From: Bradyrhizobium sp. ARR65
Lineage (GTDB): Bacteria > Pseudomonadota > Alphaproteobacteria > Rhizobiales > Xanthobacteraceae
Assembly: GCF_000472385.1 (NCBI RefSeq)
Contig: NZ_AWZU01000011.1
Span: 106-64,105, forward strand
Reading direction: 5' to 3'
Length of the DNA stretch: 64,000 nt
Part shown: positions 51,886 to 63,483 of the stretch, one piece after another
How the letters are laid out: every line of letters begins with the position of its first letter
Numbering within the stretch: position 1 is the first letter of the stretch
Translations under genes and position numbers: made by a program
The notes under the pieces: generated by a model
The model's input: only the letters and a program-made list of their open reading frames with translations
Told to the model about the DNA's origin: nothing
Databases searched by the model: none

Positions 51886-54351
51886 TCAACGCACGGCCGC
51901 TATCTTGCCTGCCACGGCCTTGCGCAGGATGCGAGACAGCGCTTCGACAGAATAAGGCTTTTGAATCAGCTCGAATCCGCGATGGGCGTTCTCGGCCAGA
52001 ACGTTACTGTAGCCGCTCGTCAGCACGACCGGCAATCCCGGATAACGATCGCGGATGGCGCCGGCGAGTTCGACGCCGTTCATCCCGGGCATGATGACGT
52101 CGGAGAACACGAGATCGACGGTGAACTCGTCTTCGGCAAGGATCCTCAGTGCCGTGGCCGCATTGTCAGCGCGGCTGACCGCATAGCCGAGATCCTCCAG
52201 AAGTTCGGTGGAGAAGCGCCCCACCTCTTCATTGTCCTCGACGACCAGCACGCGATAGCCGCGGCCGCTGGTTGCGGGCTCGTTGCCGAGGCCGGCGGTC
52301 TGCGCGGCGTCGGCTGGCGCCTCCGCCTGCGGCAGATAGATGGTGAAGGTTGCGCCTTGGCCCAGTGTGCTGGCAACTGCGATGTCCCCGTCGGACTGCT
52401 TGGCAAACCCGAAGGCCTGGCTGAGGCCGAGACCGGTGCCCTTGCCGACTTCCTTGGTGGTGAAGAACGGCTCGAAGATCGCGGTGAGATGGTCCGGCGC
52501 AATGCCGGCGCCGGTATCCTCAACCGAAATGGCGATGAAGTCGCCGTGACGCTGGGCCTGGCCGCGCAACGCCGGGATCAGCCCGACCGTACTGACCGCG
52601 ATCTTCAGGTGGCCTTCGCCATCCATGGCGTCGCGGGCATTGACGGCGAGATTGATCAATGCCGTCTCGAACTGGGCGATGTCGGCGACAGCGAAGCTTT
52701 TGGCATCGGCGATTTCGGTCGTGATCTGAATGCGACTGCCCACCAGCGGACGAATGAGCTGGGCCACGTTTTCGACCTCGGTACCGACGTTGAAGAGCTG
52801 CGGCTTGAGCGGTTGGCGCCGGGCGAAGGCGAGCAATTGGGTGGTGAGCTTGGAAGCGCGCTCCACCGTCTCCGAAATCGCCTCGACATAGCGGCGGCGC
52901 CGTTCCTCCGGCAGATCGCGCCGGCGCAGGAAATCCGTGGCGGAGCGGATGATGGTGAGAAGATTGTTGAAGTCGTGGGCGACGCCGCCGGTCAATTGAC
53001 CGATCGCCTCCATTTTTTGCGCCTGGCGCAGCACCTCTTCGCCCTGGCGGCGCTCGGTGGTGTCGACCGCTTCGGGCACGGCACCGGTGACGGCGCCATG
53101 CTGATCGAACACCGGCCGCATGGTGAAATCGAAATGGCGCTCGCCGATCGGCAGGCGCAGCGTCATCTCGGCGCGGATATCGTCGCCCTGCATCACCCTG
53201 GCAAAGGCATCGCGGATTGTTTCAGGTGCGCCTTCCGTCGCGGTGAACCAGGGTGTTTCCCAGAATGGCTTGCCGATCACGTCGGCGGTTGTGGCGCGAA
53301 TGCCGGCAAGCGCGGTCCTGTTCGCGTAGAGCACAATGCCTTCGGGGCTCAGCAGGCCCTGATATTGATGGCTGCTCTCGAGGATAGCCCGCATCCTGGC
53401 TTCGTTGGCTTCGAGCTGCGCAGTGCGCTCCTTGATGCGCTGCTCCAGCGTCTCGTTCAGCCGCCGCAGCTCGATCTCGGCGTGCTTGGCGACCGTAACG
53501 TCATGCGCAACGCCGATGAAACCGATATGCTTGCCGGTCGGATCCCAGCGCGGCTGCGATTCCGAACGCAGCCAACGCCATTCGCCGTCGGCACGCCTGT
53601 AACGCGCCTCCAGCACGAACGGCTTGAGCGAGGATTCGCCGGCGACCTGTTCTTTCAGTATGCGCGGCAGATCATCCGGATGCAGGGCCTTGCGCCAGTC
53701 GTATTTGATCGCTTCTTCGTAAGGCAGGCCGAGAAAGTCGATATAGGCCTGGTTGGCGAAGGAACGCGTCCTGTCGAGCTTGGTGACCCAGATCGGCACC
53801 GGCGCGCTATTGGCGATGAGACGGAAGCGTTCCTCGCTTTCGCGCAAGGTCGCCTGCGCGAGCATGCGGTCCGTGATGTCGATATTGGCGCCAACGAGCC
53901 TGATCGCGCGCCCTTCGGCATCGCGCTCGATTTTGGCGACCACGCGAATCCACCTGACCTGGCGGTCATTCGGCCGCACGATGCGGTATTCCGCTGTGTA
54001 GTCCTCAGCCGTGCCCGCGATGGCCTCTAGAAAACGCCTTTCCGTCGCTGCGCGATCGTCAGGGTGGATGCGCTTGACCCAGTCCTGATAGGTCTCATTG
54101 GCCGCTTCCGGCGGCAGGCCGTGGATCAGGAGGTATTCGGGCGATCGCTGATTGCGAACGCCCTCGCGCAGGTCGCTTTCCAGCCCGCCGACGCGCGCGA
54201 TGCGCTGAATGCGCGCCAATTCAGCCTCGCGCTCCTGCAGCGCGCGATGGGCTCTGTCGCGCTCGCGGGCAATTTCCTGCAAGTGCAGCCGCAACTTTTC
54301 GGCGGCGGCGGCTTCGGCCAGAATCTCTTTAGTGCTGTCCGCATTGCTCAT
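51886..54351 (-). CDS. Multi-PAS hybrid histidine kinase
   Basis: The 821-residue soluble protein has an N-terminal coiled coil, three PAS domains (about residues 45-160, 170-295 and 315-435), a HisKA domain ([20 protein letters not shown]), an ATPase domain ([21 protein letters not shown]) and a C-terminal receiver (LVVEDNEEV, VFSDVIMPG, LTSGYS, IQKPYS). It may act alone or pass phosphate to a separate protein. A GGAGGGGGAC element before the ATG at 54351 sets the start. Confidence 0.9.
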   Translation of the reverse strand: MSNADSTKEILAEAAAAEKLRLHLQEIARERDRAHRALQEREAELARIQRIARVGGLESDLREGVRNQRSPEYLLIHGLPPEAANETYQDWVKRIHPDDRAATERRFLEAIAGTAEDYTAEYRIVRPNDRQVRWIRVVAKIERDAEGRAIRLVGANIDITDRMLAQATLRESEERFRLIANSAPVPIWVTKLDRTRSFANQAYIDFLGLPYEEAIKYDWRKALHPDDLPRILKEQVAGESSLKPFVLEARYRRADGEWRWLRSESQPRWDPTGKHIGFIGVAHDVTVAKHAEIELRRLNETLEQRIKERTAQLEANEARMRAILESSHQYQGLLSPEGIVLYANRTALAGIRATTADVIGKPFWETPWFTATEGAPETIRDAFARVMQGDDIRAEMTLRLPIGERHFDFTMRPVFDQHGAVTGAVPEAVDTTERRQGEEVLRQAQKMEAIGQLTGGVAHDFNNLLTIIRSATDFLRRRDLPEERRRRYVEAISETVERASKLTTQLLAFARRQPLKPQLFNVGTEVENVAQLIRPLVGSRIQITTEIADAKSFAVADIAQFETALINLAVNARDAMDGEGHLKIAVSTVGLIPALRGQAQRHGDFIAISVEDTGAGIAPDHLTAIFEPFFTTKEVGKGTGLGLSQAFGFAKQSDGDIAVASTLGQGATFTIYLPQAEAPADAAQTAGLGNEPATSGRGYRVLVVEDNEEVGRFSTELLEDLGYAVSRADNAATALRILAEDEFTVDLVFSDVIMPGMNGVELAGAIRDRYPGLPVVLTSGYSNVLAENAHRGFELIQKPYSVEALSRILRKAVAGKIAAVR

Positions 54352-54405
54352 GCGCTGTCCCCCGGAGGGGTAATAGTCACACAATTGCAGGCGCAGTTCT
54401 ATCCG

Positions 54406-54969
54406 TCATGCTTCGGGTTTGGAACTGTACCCGGTCCAGAACCGGAGCAGCCTTTCGGTCAGCCCTCCAATGGCAAGCCCCGCCAGCACATCGCTCAGCC
54501 AGTGCGCGAGCAGCACCACCCGCGTCAGGACCAGGGCCGCGCCGATGCCCCATACCAGGTTACGTTGGCGCGGCGGCAGCTCGGTCGCGGCGGAGGCAAG
54601 CGCGCCGACATGAATGGCGTGGCCGGATGGAAAGGCGTCGAACGGTTTGCCGGAAAACGGGATGCCGTGAAGATGGCCGCGGATGATGCGCCGGTCGGGC
54701 CGCTCCTGGTCGAACACGCTCTTCAGAAGATGTGGCAGCACCGTCGCCACGGCAGTGGTTAACAACAGGTGATTGCTGCTCACCCGCGCGCGCTCGCCGC
54801 AGCCTCGCGCATACAGCCAAAAGCCCGCGGCGAGCGCGATCAGCACATGCTCGTCGGCGCCCCAGGACAGTGTTTCGGCAGCCTTTTCGTAAGCGGGGCT
54901 GGCGTGGCGCGAAATCGCCTTCGCGATTTCCTCGTCAGTCCGCGTCGGCCTCACTCGGTAAAGCGCCAT
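54406..54969 (-). CDS. PAP2-family membrane phosphatase
   Basis: The 187-residue protein has five hydrophobic helices and the three PAP2 motifs: KSVFDQERP (KxxxxxxRP), PSGH, and TRVVLLAHWLSD (an SRxxxxxHxxxD variant with Thr first). It probably removes phosphate from lipid phosphates such as undecaprenyl pyrophosphate or phosphatidic acid at the membrane. It is upstream of the hybrid kinase on the same strand, 54 bases away, and may share a transcript. Confidence 0.88.
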   Translation of the reverse strand: MALYRVRPTRTDEEIAKAISRHASPAYEKAAETLSWGADEHVLIALAAGFWLYARGCGERARVSSNHLLLTTAVATVLPHLLKSVFDQERPDRRIIRGHLHGIPFSGKPFDAFPSGHAIHVGALASAATELPPRQRNLVWGIGAALVLTRVVLLAHWLSDVLAGLAIGGLTERLLRFWTGYSSKPEA

Positions 54970-55184
54970 CGGTGCAATCCATCAAAATGAGATACGCCAA
55001 ACATAAGCCCCGCCGTCGCTCTGCCTGGGAGCGCCATCGGCGGGGCCTTCTTCTTGCGTTGGGGAAACGCACACAAGAAAACGCAGGCCTTGGCAAATCG
55101 TTCCGCGGCAACGGAACCATGTCGGCCCGATCCGCGTCTTTGCCGGGCGCGCGCTGCAAATTATTCACCTGCCGGATCGGTCCC

Positions 55185-56249
55185 GTGAAGCTGTTCGTCT
55201 GTCAGGCCTGCGGCAACGTCCTTTATTTCGAAAACCGCACGTGCACCCGCTGCGGTCACGGCTTGGCATTTCTGCCGGAGAAGGCGACGATGTCCGCGAT
55301 CGAGCCTGAAGGCGAAACCTTTCGGACGCTGGCGGACGGGGGCAGAGGCCGCGCGTTCTGTGCGAATGCCGCTTTCGACGCGTGCAACTGGCTGACCGAA
55401 CCCGGCGAGCGCTATTGCCGCGCCTGCCGTCACAACGGCACGGTGCCGGATCTGTCGGCCCCCGTGCGTCTCGCGCGCTGGCGTGAACTCGAGGCGGCAA
55501 AACACCGGCTGTTCTATTCGCTGCTCCGCTGGAATCTGCCGGTGAGGACGCGTGCCGAAGACCCCGAGCACGGGCTGATCTTCAACTTCCTCGCCGATGA
55601 TCCAGCGCGTGGACAGCGCATCACGACGGGCCATGACAACGGGCAGATCACGATCGCGCTGACCGAGGCGGACGAACTCGAACGCGAGAGGCGCCGGCTC
55701 GAGATGGGCGAGCCCTACCGCACGCTGCTCGGCCATTTCCGGCATGAGGTCGGCCATTATTTCTGGGACGTGCTGGTGCGCGATGGCGGCAGACTCAACA
55801 CCTGCCGCGCAATGTTCGGCGACGACTCCATGGATTACGGACAGGCGCTGCAGCGCCACTACGCCGAAGGGCCGCCGCAGGATTGGCGGGAAAATTTCGT
55901 CTCCGCCTACGCCACCATGCACCCCTGGGAGGATTTTGCCGAGACCTGGGCGCATTATCTGCACATCGTCGACACACTGGAAATGGCGGCAGCCTTCGGT
56001 ATCGAGGTGAGACCTTCCGCCGACCGGATCGGCGGACTGTCGGCGCAGATCGCCTTTGATCCCTATGGGGTGGGAAGCCTTGATGCGATCATTGCGGCAT
56101 GGCTGCCATTTACCTTCGCCATGAACAGCATCAATCGCGCGATGGGCACGCGCGATCTCTATCCTTTCGTGCTGTCACCCGCAGTGATCGAAAAGCTGCG
56201 CTTCATCCATCGGCTGGTGCAGGATGTCGCCAAGCCGCAAGGGAGGTAA
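55185..56249 (+). CDS. Zinc-ribbon metallopeptidase family protein
   Basis: The 354-residue protein starts with a zinc ribbon (FVCQACGNVLYF and CTRCGHGLAFL), then a second Cys-rich part (FCANA ... YCRACRHNG). A metallopeptidase-like domain follows with HEVGHYFWD (HExxH) and a later Glu in WEDFAETWAHY. This fits the putative zinc-binding metallopeptidase family; substrates are unknown. The likely start is GTG at 55185; no strong ribosome binding site is seen and the open frame upstream is not protein-like. Confidence 0.82.
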   Translation: MKLFVCQACGNVLYFENRTCTRCGHGLAFLPEKATMSAIEPEGETFRTLADGGRGRAFCANAAFDACNWLTEPGERYCRACRHNGTVPDLSAPVRLARWRELEAAKHRLFYSLLRWNLPVRTRAEDPEHGLIFNFLADDPARGQRITTGHDNGQITIALTEADELERERRRLEMGEPYRTLLGHFRHEVGHYFWDVLVRDGGRLNTCRAMFGDDSMDYGQALQRHYAEGPPQDWRENFVSAYATMHPWEDFAETWAHYLHIVDTLEMAAAFGIEVRPSADRIGGLSAQIAFDPYGVGSLDAIIAAWLPFTFAMNSINRAMGTRDLYPFVLSPAVIEKLRFIHRLVQDVAKPQGR

Positions 56250-56282
56250 TCCGAGGCGCCGCTGTTCCCTGTTGACATGCGA

Positions 56283-56297
56283 GAACAAAAATAGAAC
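56283..56297. promoter_or_regulatory. Candidate LexA (SOS) box
   Basis: GAAC (56283-56286), seven bases, then GAAC (56294-56297): GAAC-N7-GAAC is the reverse complement of the alphaproteobacterial LexA site GTTC-N7-GTTC. A TTGACA hexamer lies at 56272-56277, so the box covers a likely promoter, 25 bases before the next gene. Confidence 0.6.
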
Positions 56298-56322
56298 ATG
56301 ACGCTTGTGGCGATCAGGGGGA

Positions 56323-56541
56323 ATGGCTTCGATGTCATCCAGCTCAAAGCGGCAAGGGATGGAGGATGACGAACTGGAGAGCGCGGTGGATGAGGCCATT
56401 GCCGCCTGCGATGGAGACATGCGTGCGACCATTCGCGCACTTATCGTTGCCAATAATTTTCTTGAATGCGAGGTCAGCGAGCTGATGAAGGCGGTTTCGC
56501 ACGCCTATGTGCGCGGACGTTTTCAGAGCTATTCCGGCTGA
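56323..56541 (+). CDS. Small helical protein behind an SOS box
   Basis: The 72-residue product (MASMSSSSKRQGMEDDELES and onward) is helical and acidic in the first half, with IAACDGDMRATIRALIVANN and VSELMKAVSHAYVRGRF. No domain is recognised; it may be a small protein-binding factor. The Met at 56323 follows AGGGGGA. Because a LexA-type site covers its promoter, it may be induced by DNA damage; the neighbours are unrelated in function. Confidence 0.65.
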   Translation: MASMSSSSKRQGMEDDELESAVDEAIAACDGDMRATIRALIVANNFLECEVSELMKAVSHAYVRGRFQSYSG

Positions 56542-56654
56542 TCCCGCCTGCATCCCGCCAAGAAGCGGCGCTTGAACGCGCCGACGCAGCGGGTCATCAT
56601 CCCGCGAATCCAACTGAGCGGGCTTGCTGTACGCAACATTGAAGGGATCATCCA

Positions 56655-58163
56655 GTGGCCGTCACTACGTCTTCCGCTGAAACGCCTGCCGGCGAAGCTC
56701 GTCCAAGCGTCCAGCTTGCTACCACGCAGACGATCGAGCTGTCGCGGACCACGATGCGCCGGGAGCACGACCTGCTCGGCGAACGCGACGTTCCGTCGGA
56801 CGCCTATTGGGGCGTCCACACCATGCGAGCCGTCGAAAACTTTCCAATTACGGGTGTCCCGGTGGGGCACTTCCCGAATTTCGTGCGCGCGCTGGTCTAT
56901 GTGAAGCAGGCGGCCGCGCGCGCCAATCGGCGGCTCGGCCACCTTTCCGCGGAGAAGGCCGACGCCATCGACCGGGCCTGCAGCATCATCGCCGACGGCA
57001 AGCATCACGACCAATTCGTGGTCGATGCCGTGCAGGGCGGCGCTGGCACCTCGACGAACATGAATACCAACGAGGTCGTCGCCAACGTCGCGCTGGAATG
57101 CATGGGGCGCGCGAAGGGAGACTATGCGGCGCTGCACCCCAATGACGACGTCAACATGTCGCAATCGACCAATGACTCCTATCCAACAGCCCTGCGCCTT
57201 GCCGTGATCTTTGCCGCCGAGCCTTTGATCGCGGCGTTGGACGAATTGGCCTATGCCTTCAAAGCCAAAGCGGTGGAATTCGGCGACGTGCTCAAGATCG
57301 GCCGCACGCAGCTCCAGGATGCAGTGCCGATGACGCTCGGTCAGGAATTCGATGCGTATTTCGTGACCATCAAGGAAGACGAGTCACGGATCAGGGAAGC
57401 TGCGGCGTTGTTCCGCGAGGTCAACCTCGGCGCGACCGCGATCGGGACCGGCATCAACACCGATCCGCGTTATGCGGCGCTCGCGATCGAGGAGCTTGCG
57501 CGCATCTCAAAACAACCGCTGGTGCCGGCATCGAACCTGATCGAGGCGACATCGGACATGGGCGCATTCGTCTTGTTCTCGGGCGTGCTCAAGCGGGTCG
57601 CGGTCAAGCTCTCCAAGATCTGCAACGATCTGCGGCTGCTCTCCAGCGGCCCGCGCGCCGGGCTTGCGGAAATTCGCTTACCTGCCGTGCAGGCGGGATC
57701 GTCGATCATGCCCGGCAAGGTCAATCCTGTTATTCCCGAGGTCGTTAACCAGGTCGCTTTCATGGTGATCGGGCACGACATGACGGTGACGATGTGCGCC
57801 GAGGGCGGCCAGCTCCAACTCAACGCTTTCGAGCCGACCATCGGCTATTGCCTTTTGTCGTCGCTGCGCCATCTCACTGCGGCGATCACCACGCTGACGA
57901 CGCGTTGCGTCAACGGGATCGAGGCAGACCGCGAGCGTTGCCGCGCGCTAGTCGAGGATTCGATCGGGCTCGTCACCGCGCTCGGTCCGACGCTCGGCTA
58001 TGATGCGTCCTCGCGCGTCGCCAAACGCGCGCTGAGCGAAAAGCGGAAAATCGCCGACATCGTGCTGGAGGAGGGGCTCTTGACGCGCCAGCAGCTCGAT
58101 GAGCTCTTGAAGCTGGAGGCCATGACCGCGCCCTCGCGCGTGCGAAGCGGACGCACGGGGTAG
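56655..58163 (+). CDS. aspA: Aspartate ammonia-lyase / class II fumarase family enzyme
   Basis: The 502-residue protein belongs to the fumarase/aspartase superfamily. After a 34-residue extension comes MRREHDLLGERDVPSDAYWG, then the active-site regions GAGTSTNMNTNEV, MSQSTNDSYPTA and GSSIMPGKVNP. The DxYWG start and GRTQLQDAVP fit aspartase best; it would convert aspartate to fumarate and ammonia. A class II fumarase cannot be excluded by motifs alone. The start is a GTG at 56655; an internal start near the first conserved Met is possible. Confidence 0.85.
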   Translation: MAVTTSSAETPAGEARPSVQLATTQTIELSRTTMRREHDLLGERDVPSDAYWGVHTMRAVENFPITGVPVGHFPNFVRALVYVKQAAARANRRLGHLSAEKADAIDRACSIIADGKHHDQFVVDAVQGGAGTSTNMNTNEVVANVALECMGRAKGDYAALHPNDDVNMSQSTNDSYPTALRLAVIFAAEPLIAALDELAYAFKAKAVEFGDVLKIGRTQLQDAVPMTLGQEFDAYFVTIKEDESRIREAAALFREVNLGATAIGTGINTDPRYAALAIEELARISKQPLVPASNLIEATSDMGAFVLFSGVLKRVAVKLSKICNDLRLLSSGPRAGLAEIRLPAVQAGSSIMPGKVNPVIPEVVNQVAFMVIGHDMTVTMCAEGGQLQLNAFEPTIGYCLLSSLRHLTAAITTLTTRCVNGIEADRERCRALVEDSIGLVTALGPTLGYDASSRVAKRALSEKRKIADIVLEEGLLTRQQLDELLKLEAMTAPSRVRSGRTG

Positions 58164-58310
58164 AGCACCCGAACCAAAATCGGCCCAGAACTGCGCATTT
58201 GCGGCAGATCAGCCGTTGCCTCAGCCCCGTTTTGCTGTAGACGGAATGTGACATCCGCCCCGCCTGCAAGGCTCGCGGGAGGAGCCCGCCTAAGGTCCTG
58301 AAAACAAAAG

Positions 58311-60323
<2,013 letters not shown>

Positions 60324-60331
60324 GTTGCACT

Positions 60332-60411
60332 GTCATTCCGGGGCGCGTGTAAGCGCGAACCCGAAAATCTCGAGATTCCGGTTTCGATGCTTCGCATCGC
60401 CCCGGAATGAC
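60332..60411. repeat. 80-base palindromic intergenic repeat
   Basis: A perfect 14-base inverted repeat, GTCATTCCGGGGCG (60332-60345) and CGCCCCGGAATGAC (60398-60411), encloses TCTCGAGA-like and GATGC-TTC-GCATC hairpins. This layout is a frequent Bradyrhizobium intergenic element; it may also slow or stop transcription between the two genes. Confidence 0.75.
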
Positions 60412-60453
60412 GGTGAGCCAAACTGCCACTGTTGGTGACCTGAAGAGACCTTC

Positions 60454-61320
60454 ATGACGTTCCGTCAGCGCAGAGAGAAATTGCGGTCGGTGCTTGCGGG
60501 ATCGTCCTGCATCCGTCCGGGCTCGGTCTATGATGCGATCTCGATCCGCATTGCGGAGGATCTCGGATTCGACGTCGGCATGTTCGGCGGCTCGGTGGCT
60601 TCGCTCGCGGTGCTCGGCGATCCCGACATCGCGCTGATCACGCTGACCGAGCTTACCGAACAGATGCGGCGGATGTCGCGTGCAGCTCAGTTGCCGGTCC
60701 TGGTCGATGCCGACCACGGCTATGGCAATGCGCTCAATGTCCGCCGTACCGTGCAGGAATTGGAGGTGGCCGGTGCGGGTGGCCTCACCATCGAAGACAC
60801 GCTGCTGCCGCAGGCGTTCGGCGAAGCGAAGACGCGGCTGATTTCGCTGGAAGAGGGCGTCGGCAAGATGAAGGCGGCGCTCGACGGCCGCGGCGATCCC
60901 TCGCTCGTCATCATCGGCCGTACCGGCGCTACATCGATCACCTCGCTTGAGGATGCGATCGCACGCGCGAAGGCCTATGAGGCGACGGGTGTCGACGCGC
61001 TGTTCTTCACCGGTATCAAGCGCACTACGGAGCTCGAAGCGCTCTCCGCCGCAACACGGCTCCCGATCGTGCTTGGCGGGGCGCCGGACGAGATGAACGA
61101 TCTCGGTTATCTGGCCTCCCTGCGCGTGCGGATCGCGCTGCAGGGCCATGCGCCCATTGCCGCCGCAACGCAAGCGGTTTTCGAGACGCTTAAGGCGCTG
61201 CGTGAAGGAATCTCGCCAAAGCAGCTAAAGGGTCTTGCTTCTTCGGATCTCTCCAACCAAGTCACGCGCGATGCGGCGACGAAAGCGCGTGCCGCGGATT
61301 TTCTCGGGCTCAGGCGATGA
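60454..61320 (+). CDS. Oxaloacetate decarboxylase (PEP mutase/isocitrate lyase superfamily)
   Basis: The 288-residue protein is a TIM-barrel lyase of the PEP mutase/isocitrate lyase superfamily. Candidate metal and substrate residues lie in [41 protein letters not shown] and [10 protein letters not shown]. The length and the DADHGYGN and IEDTLLP motifs fit the PA4872-type oxaloacetate decarboxylases, which make pyruvate from oxaloacetate. It overlaps the acylphosphatase gene as ATGA. Confidence 0.85.
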   Translation: MTFRQRREKLRSVLAGSSCIRPGSVYDAISIRIAEDLGFDVGMFGGSVASLAVLGDPDIALITLTELTEQMRRMSRAAQLPVLVDADHGYGNALNVRRTVQELEVAGAGGLTIEDTLLPQAFGEAKTRLISLEEGVGKMKAALDGRGDPSLVIIGRTGATSITSLEDAIARAKAYEATGVDALFFTGIKRTTELEALSAATRLPIVLGGAPDEMNDLGYLASLRVRIALQGHAPIAAATQAVFETLKALREGISPKQLKGLASSDLSNQVTRDAATKARAADFLGLRR

Positions 61321-61616
61321 CCCACGCGATCCTCTTGGTGCGGATTCAAGGCAGAGTACAGGGCGTCGGATACCGCGCCTGGGTCGAGTACCAGGCGCAG
61401 GCTGCCGGGCTCGAGGGCTGGGTACGCAATCGCCGCGATGGCAGCGTGGAGGCGCTGTTCGCAGGCGCCGCGCCTACGGTTGCCGAGTTGGTGAGGTTGT
61501 GCCAGCAGGGGCCACCTTCGGCCTATGTCAGCGCCGTGCTCAACGAGCCTGCCGAGCCTCACCAGCTCAATCTGCGCCGGCCGGGCGAGAGCTTTTCGGT
61601 GCTTCCGACCGTTTGA
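61317..61616 (+). CDS. acyP: Acylphosphatase
   Basis: The 99-residue protein has the acylphosphatase signature [19 protein letters not shown] (with the phosphate-binding Arg in GYRAW) and [18 protein letters not shown] (with the catalytic Asn in WVRN). It hydrolyses acyl phosphates such as acetyl phosphate. Its ATG overlaps the lyase stop, so translation is coupled. It ends 5 bases from the convergent kinase gene. Confidence 0.92.
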   Translation: MTHAILLVRIQGRVQGVGYRAWVEYQAQAAGLEGWVRNRRDGSVEALFAGAAPTVAELVRLCQQGPPSAYVSAVLNEPAEPHQLNLRRPGESFSVLPTV

Positions 61617-61621
61617 TTAGT

Positions 61622-63142
61622 CTAGCGCCGCAGGCCGGCGATCGCCCGGCTGAGCTGGTGGATTTCATAGGGCTTGCGCAGGATCGGAAAATCGCCGCGG
61701 ACGTCGCCGGCCGCCTCGCTATAGCCGGTGGCCAGCAGCACCGGCAGGCCGGGACGACTCTCCCTCAGGCGGCGCGCAAGCCCAAGGCCATCGAGCTTGC
61801 CGGGCATGACGATATCGGAAAACACGAGATCAATGTCCTGGCGCTCGATCTCGCGCAGCGCGGCGTCGGCGTCCGCAACCCGGAGGACCCTGTAGCCGAG
61901 TTGCTCCAGCAAATGGCGGCTCACGGAAGCGACGTCCGGATTGTCTTCCACCAGAAGCACAGTACCGCATCCGCCGAGCTCGACGGCTTCGCCCTGGTCC
62001 GGCCGGTGCTCCACATGCTGCCGCGGCAACAGGATGGTCAGCTTGGCGCCCTTGCCGAGCTCGCTTTCCACCCTGACAGTGCCGCCAGCCTGATGCGCGA
62101 AGCCATGGACCTGCGACAGACCCAATCCCGTTCCCTTGCCAACGGGCTTGGTCGTGAAGAATGGATCGAAGATTTTGCCGAGAATATCGGGCGCGATGCC
62201 CTGGCCCGTGTCCTTGACGCCGACCGCGACGAAGTCGCCCGCATTCGGTCCTTCGTTGATCGTCTCGTTGTGCGCAAATATTGTGATCGTGCCGCCCACG
62301 GGCATGGCGTCGCGCGCATTGATCACGAGGTTGACCAGCGCGGTCTCGAACTCCGCGATGTCAACCGTCACCGGCCAGATATCCGGCGTCATCTCGAAGA
62401 CGAGGCGCACGGCGCTGCCGACGCCGGTGTCCAGCACCTCGCGAATGGCCTCGATTCTTTCGGCCAGATTGACTGGCTCGGGATTGACGCTCTGGCGGCG
62501 GGCGAAGGTTAGCAGCTGACCGGTCAAGGCGGCGCCGCGCTTGGTCGCGTTCTCGATCGCCGCGACGGCGCGCTGCATTTTGGGGTCGTTGCCGGCGCCC
62601 CGTTTGAGCGCATGCAGGCTGCCGCTGATGATCATCAGGAGATTGTTGAAGTCGTGCGCGACGCCCCCGGTCAGTTGCCCCAGCGCATCGAGCTTCTGCG
62701 ACTCGGCAAGCTGCTTCTGCATCTGCTCGAGCTTGAGTTGGGCTTCGCGCCGCTCGGTGACGTCGCGGGTGATCTTGGCGTAGCCGATAAGCTCGCCATC
62801 CTCATAGATCGGATCGATGACCACGCTCGCCCAGAAGAAGGTGCCGTCCTTGCGGACGCGCCAGCCTTCGTCCTCGTAGCGGCCCTGTTCCCGCGCGATG
62901 CGAAGCGCCCGGGCGGGCTTGCCGTTGGCGCGGTCGGTCTCGGTGTAGAAGCGGGAGAAATGCTGGCCTACGATCTCTTCGGGGAAGTAGCCCTTGATGC
63001 GCTGGCCGCCGATGTTCCAACTGGTGATGATCCCGTTCGGATCCAGCATATAGAGTGCGTAATCGGCAACGCCCTCGACGAGAAGACGGAAACTGCGTTC
63101 GCTCTCGAACAAGTCCCTCTGTTGCTTGACCTTTTGAACCAT
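61622..63142 (-). CDS. PAS hybrid histidine kinase
   Basis: The 506-residue soluble protein has one PAS domain (about residues 14-130; [20 protein letters not shown], then [17 protein letters not shown]), a HisKA domain ([20 protein letters not shown]), an ATPase domain ([21 protein letters not shown]) and a C-terminal receiver ([30 protein letters not shown]). The start at 63142 follows GGGGTCCTG; the frame upstream to 63232 is not protein-like. It is related in layout to the kinase at 51886. Confidence 0.9.
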   Translation of the reverse strand: MVQKVKQQRDLFESERSFRLLVEGVADYALYMLDPNGIITSWNIGGQRIKGYFPEEIVGQHFSRFYTETDRANGKPARALRIAREQGRYEDEGWRVRKDGTFFWASVVIDPIYEDGELIGYAKITRDVTERREAQLKLEQMQKQLAESQKLDALGQLTGGVAHDFNNLLMIISGSLHALKRGAGNDPKMQRAVAAIENATKRGAALTGQLLTFARRQSVNPEPVNLAERIEAIREVLDTGVGSAVRLVFEMTPDIWPVTVDIAEFETALVNLVINARDAMPVGGTITIFAHNETINEGPNAGDFVAVGVKDTGQGIAPDILGKIFDPFFTTKPVGKGTGLGLSQVHGFAHQAGGTVRVESELGKGAKLTILLPRQHVEHRPDQGEAVELGGCGTVLLVEDNPDVASVSRHLLEQLGYRVLRVADADAALREIERQDIDLVFSDIVMPGKLDGLGLARRLRESRPGLPVLLATGYSEAAGDVRGDFPILRKPYEIHQLSRAIAGLRR

Positions 63143-63232
63143 CAGGACCCCGCCTTGACGCGGGCAAACGCATGCGCCCGAACTTTGTTCCGCGGCACGG
63201 CCCTTTTCCCCTGAATTCGGGTCGCTGTCCAC

Positions 63233-63463
63233 TCAGCCAGCCAACGCACGAACCTGAAGCCAGCGGCGGAAGGCAACCACGGCCCAGACAGCCTCCACCA
63301 GGCCGAAGGGCCAAGCGCCCTGCAGGAAGCCATAGGCAGAGCCGAGCGCGCAGGCGCCCGCAAAGGCAAGGATATACCACACACTGCGCGCTTCCAGCGC
63401 GTAGCACACGAGCATCAGGGTGACGGCGAACAGGCCGAACAGGGTCAGGGCATCCATTTGCAT
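63233..63463 (-). CDS. Small three-helix membrane protein
   Basis: The 76-residue product has three hydrophobic stretches (LFGLFAVTLMLVCYALEA, VWYILAFAGACALGSAYGF, WPFGLVEAVWAVVAF) and a basic end. Short proteins of this type with ALEARSxWYILAFAGACALGS are common in Bradyrhizobium and not characterised. The first Met at 63463 or the one two codons later can serve as start. It lies between the kinase and the LysR gene on the same strand. Confidence 0.7.
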   Translation of the reverse strand: MQMDALTLFGLFAVTLMLVCYALEARSVWYILAFAGACALGSAYGFLQGAWPFGLVEAVWAVVAFRRWLQVRALAG

Positions 63464-63483
63464 TTGGTTCGTTTTGCCTCTGG

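Noticed and set aside
51835..54030. 731-codon + strand open frame
   Set aside because: It is a shadow of the hybrid kinase on the minus strand, caused by high GC at third positions; the kinase motifs are unmistakable.
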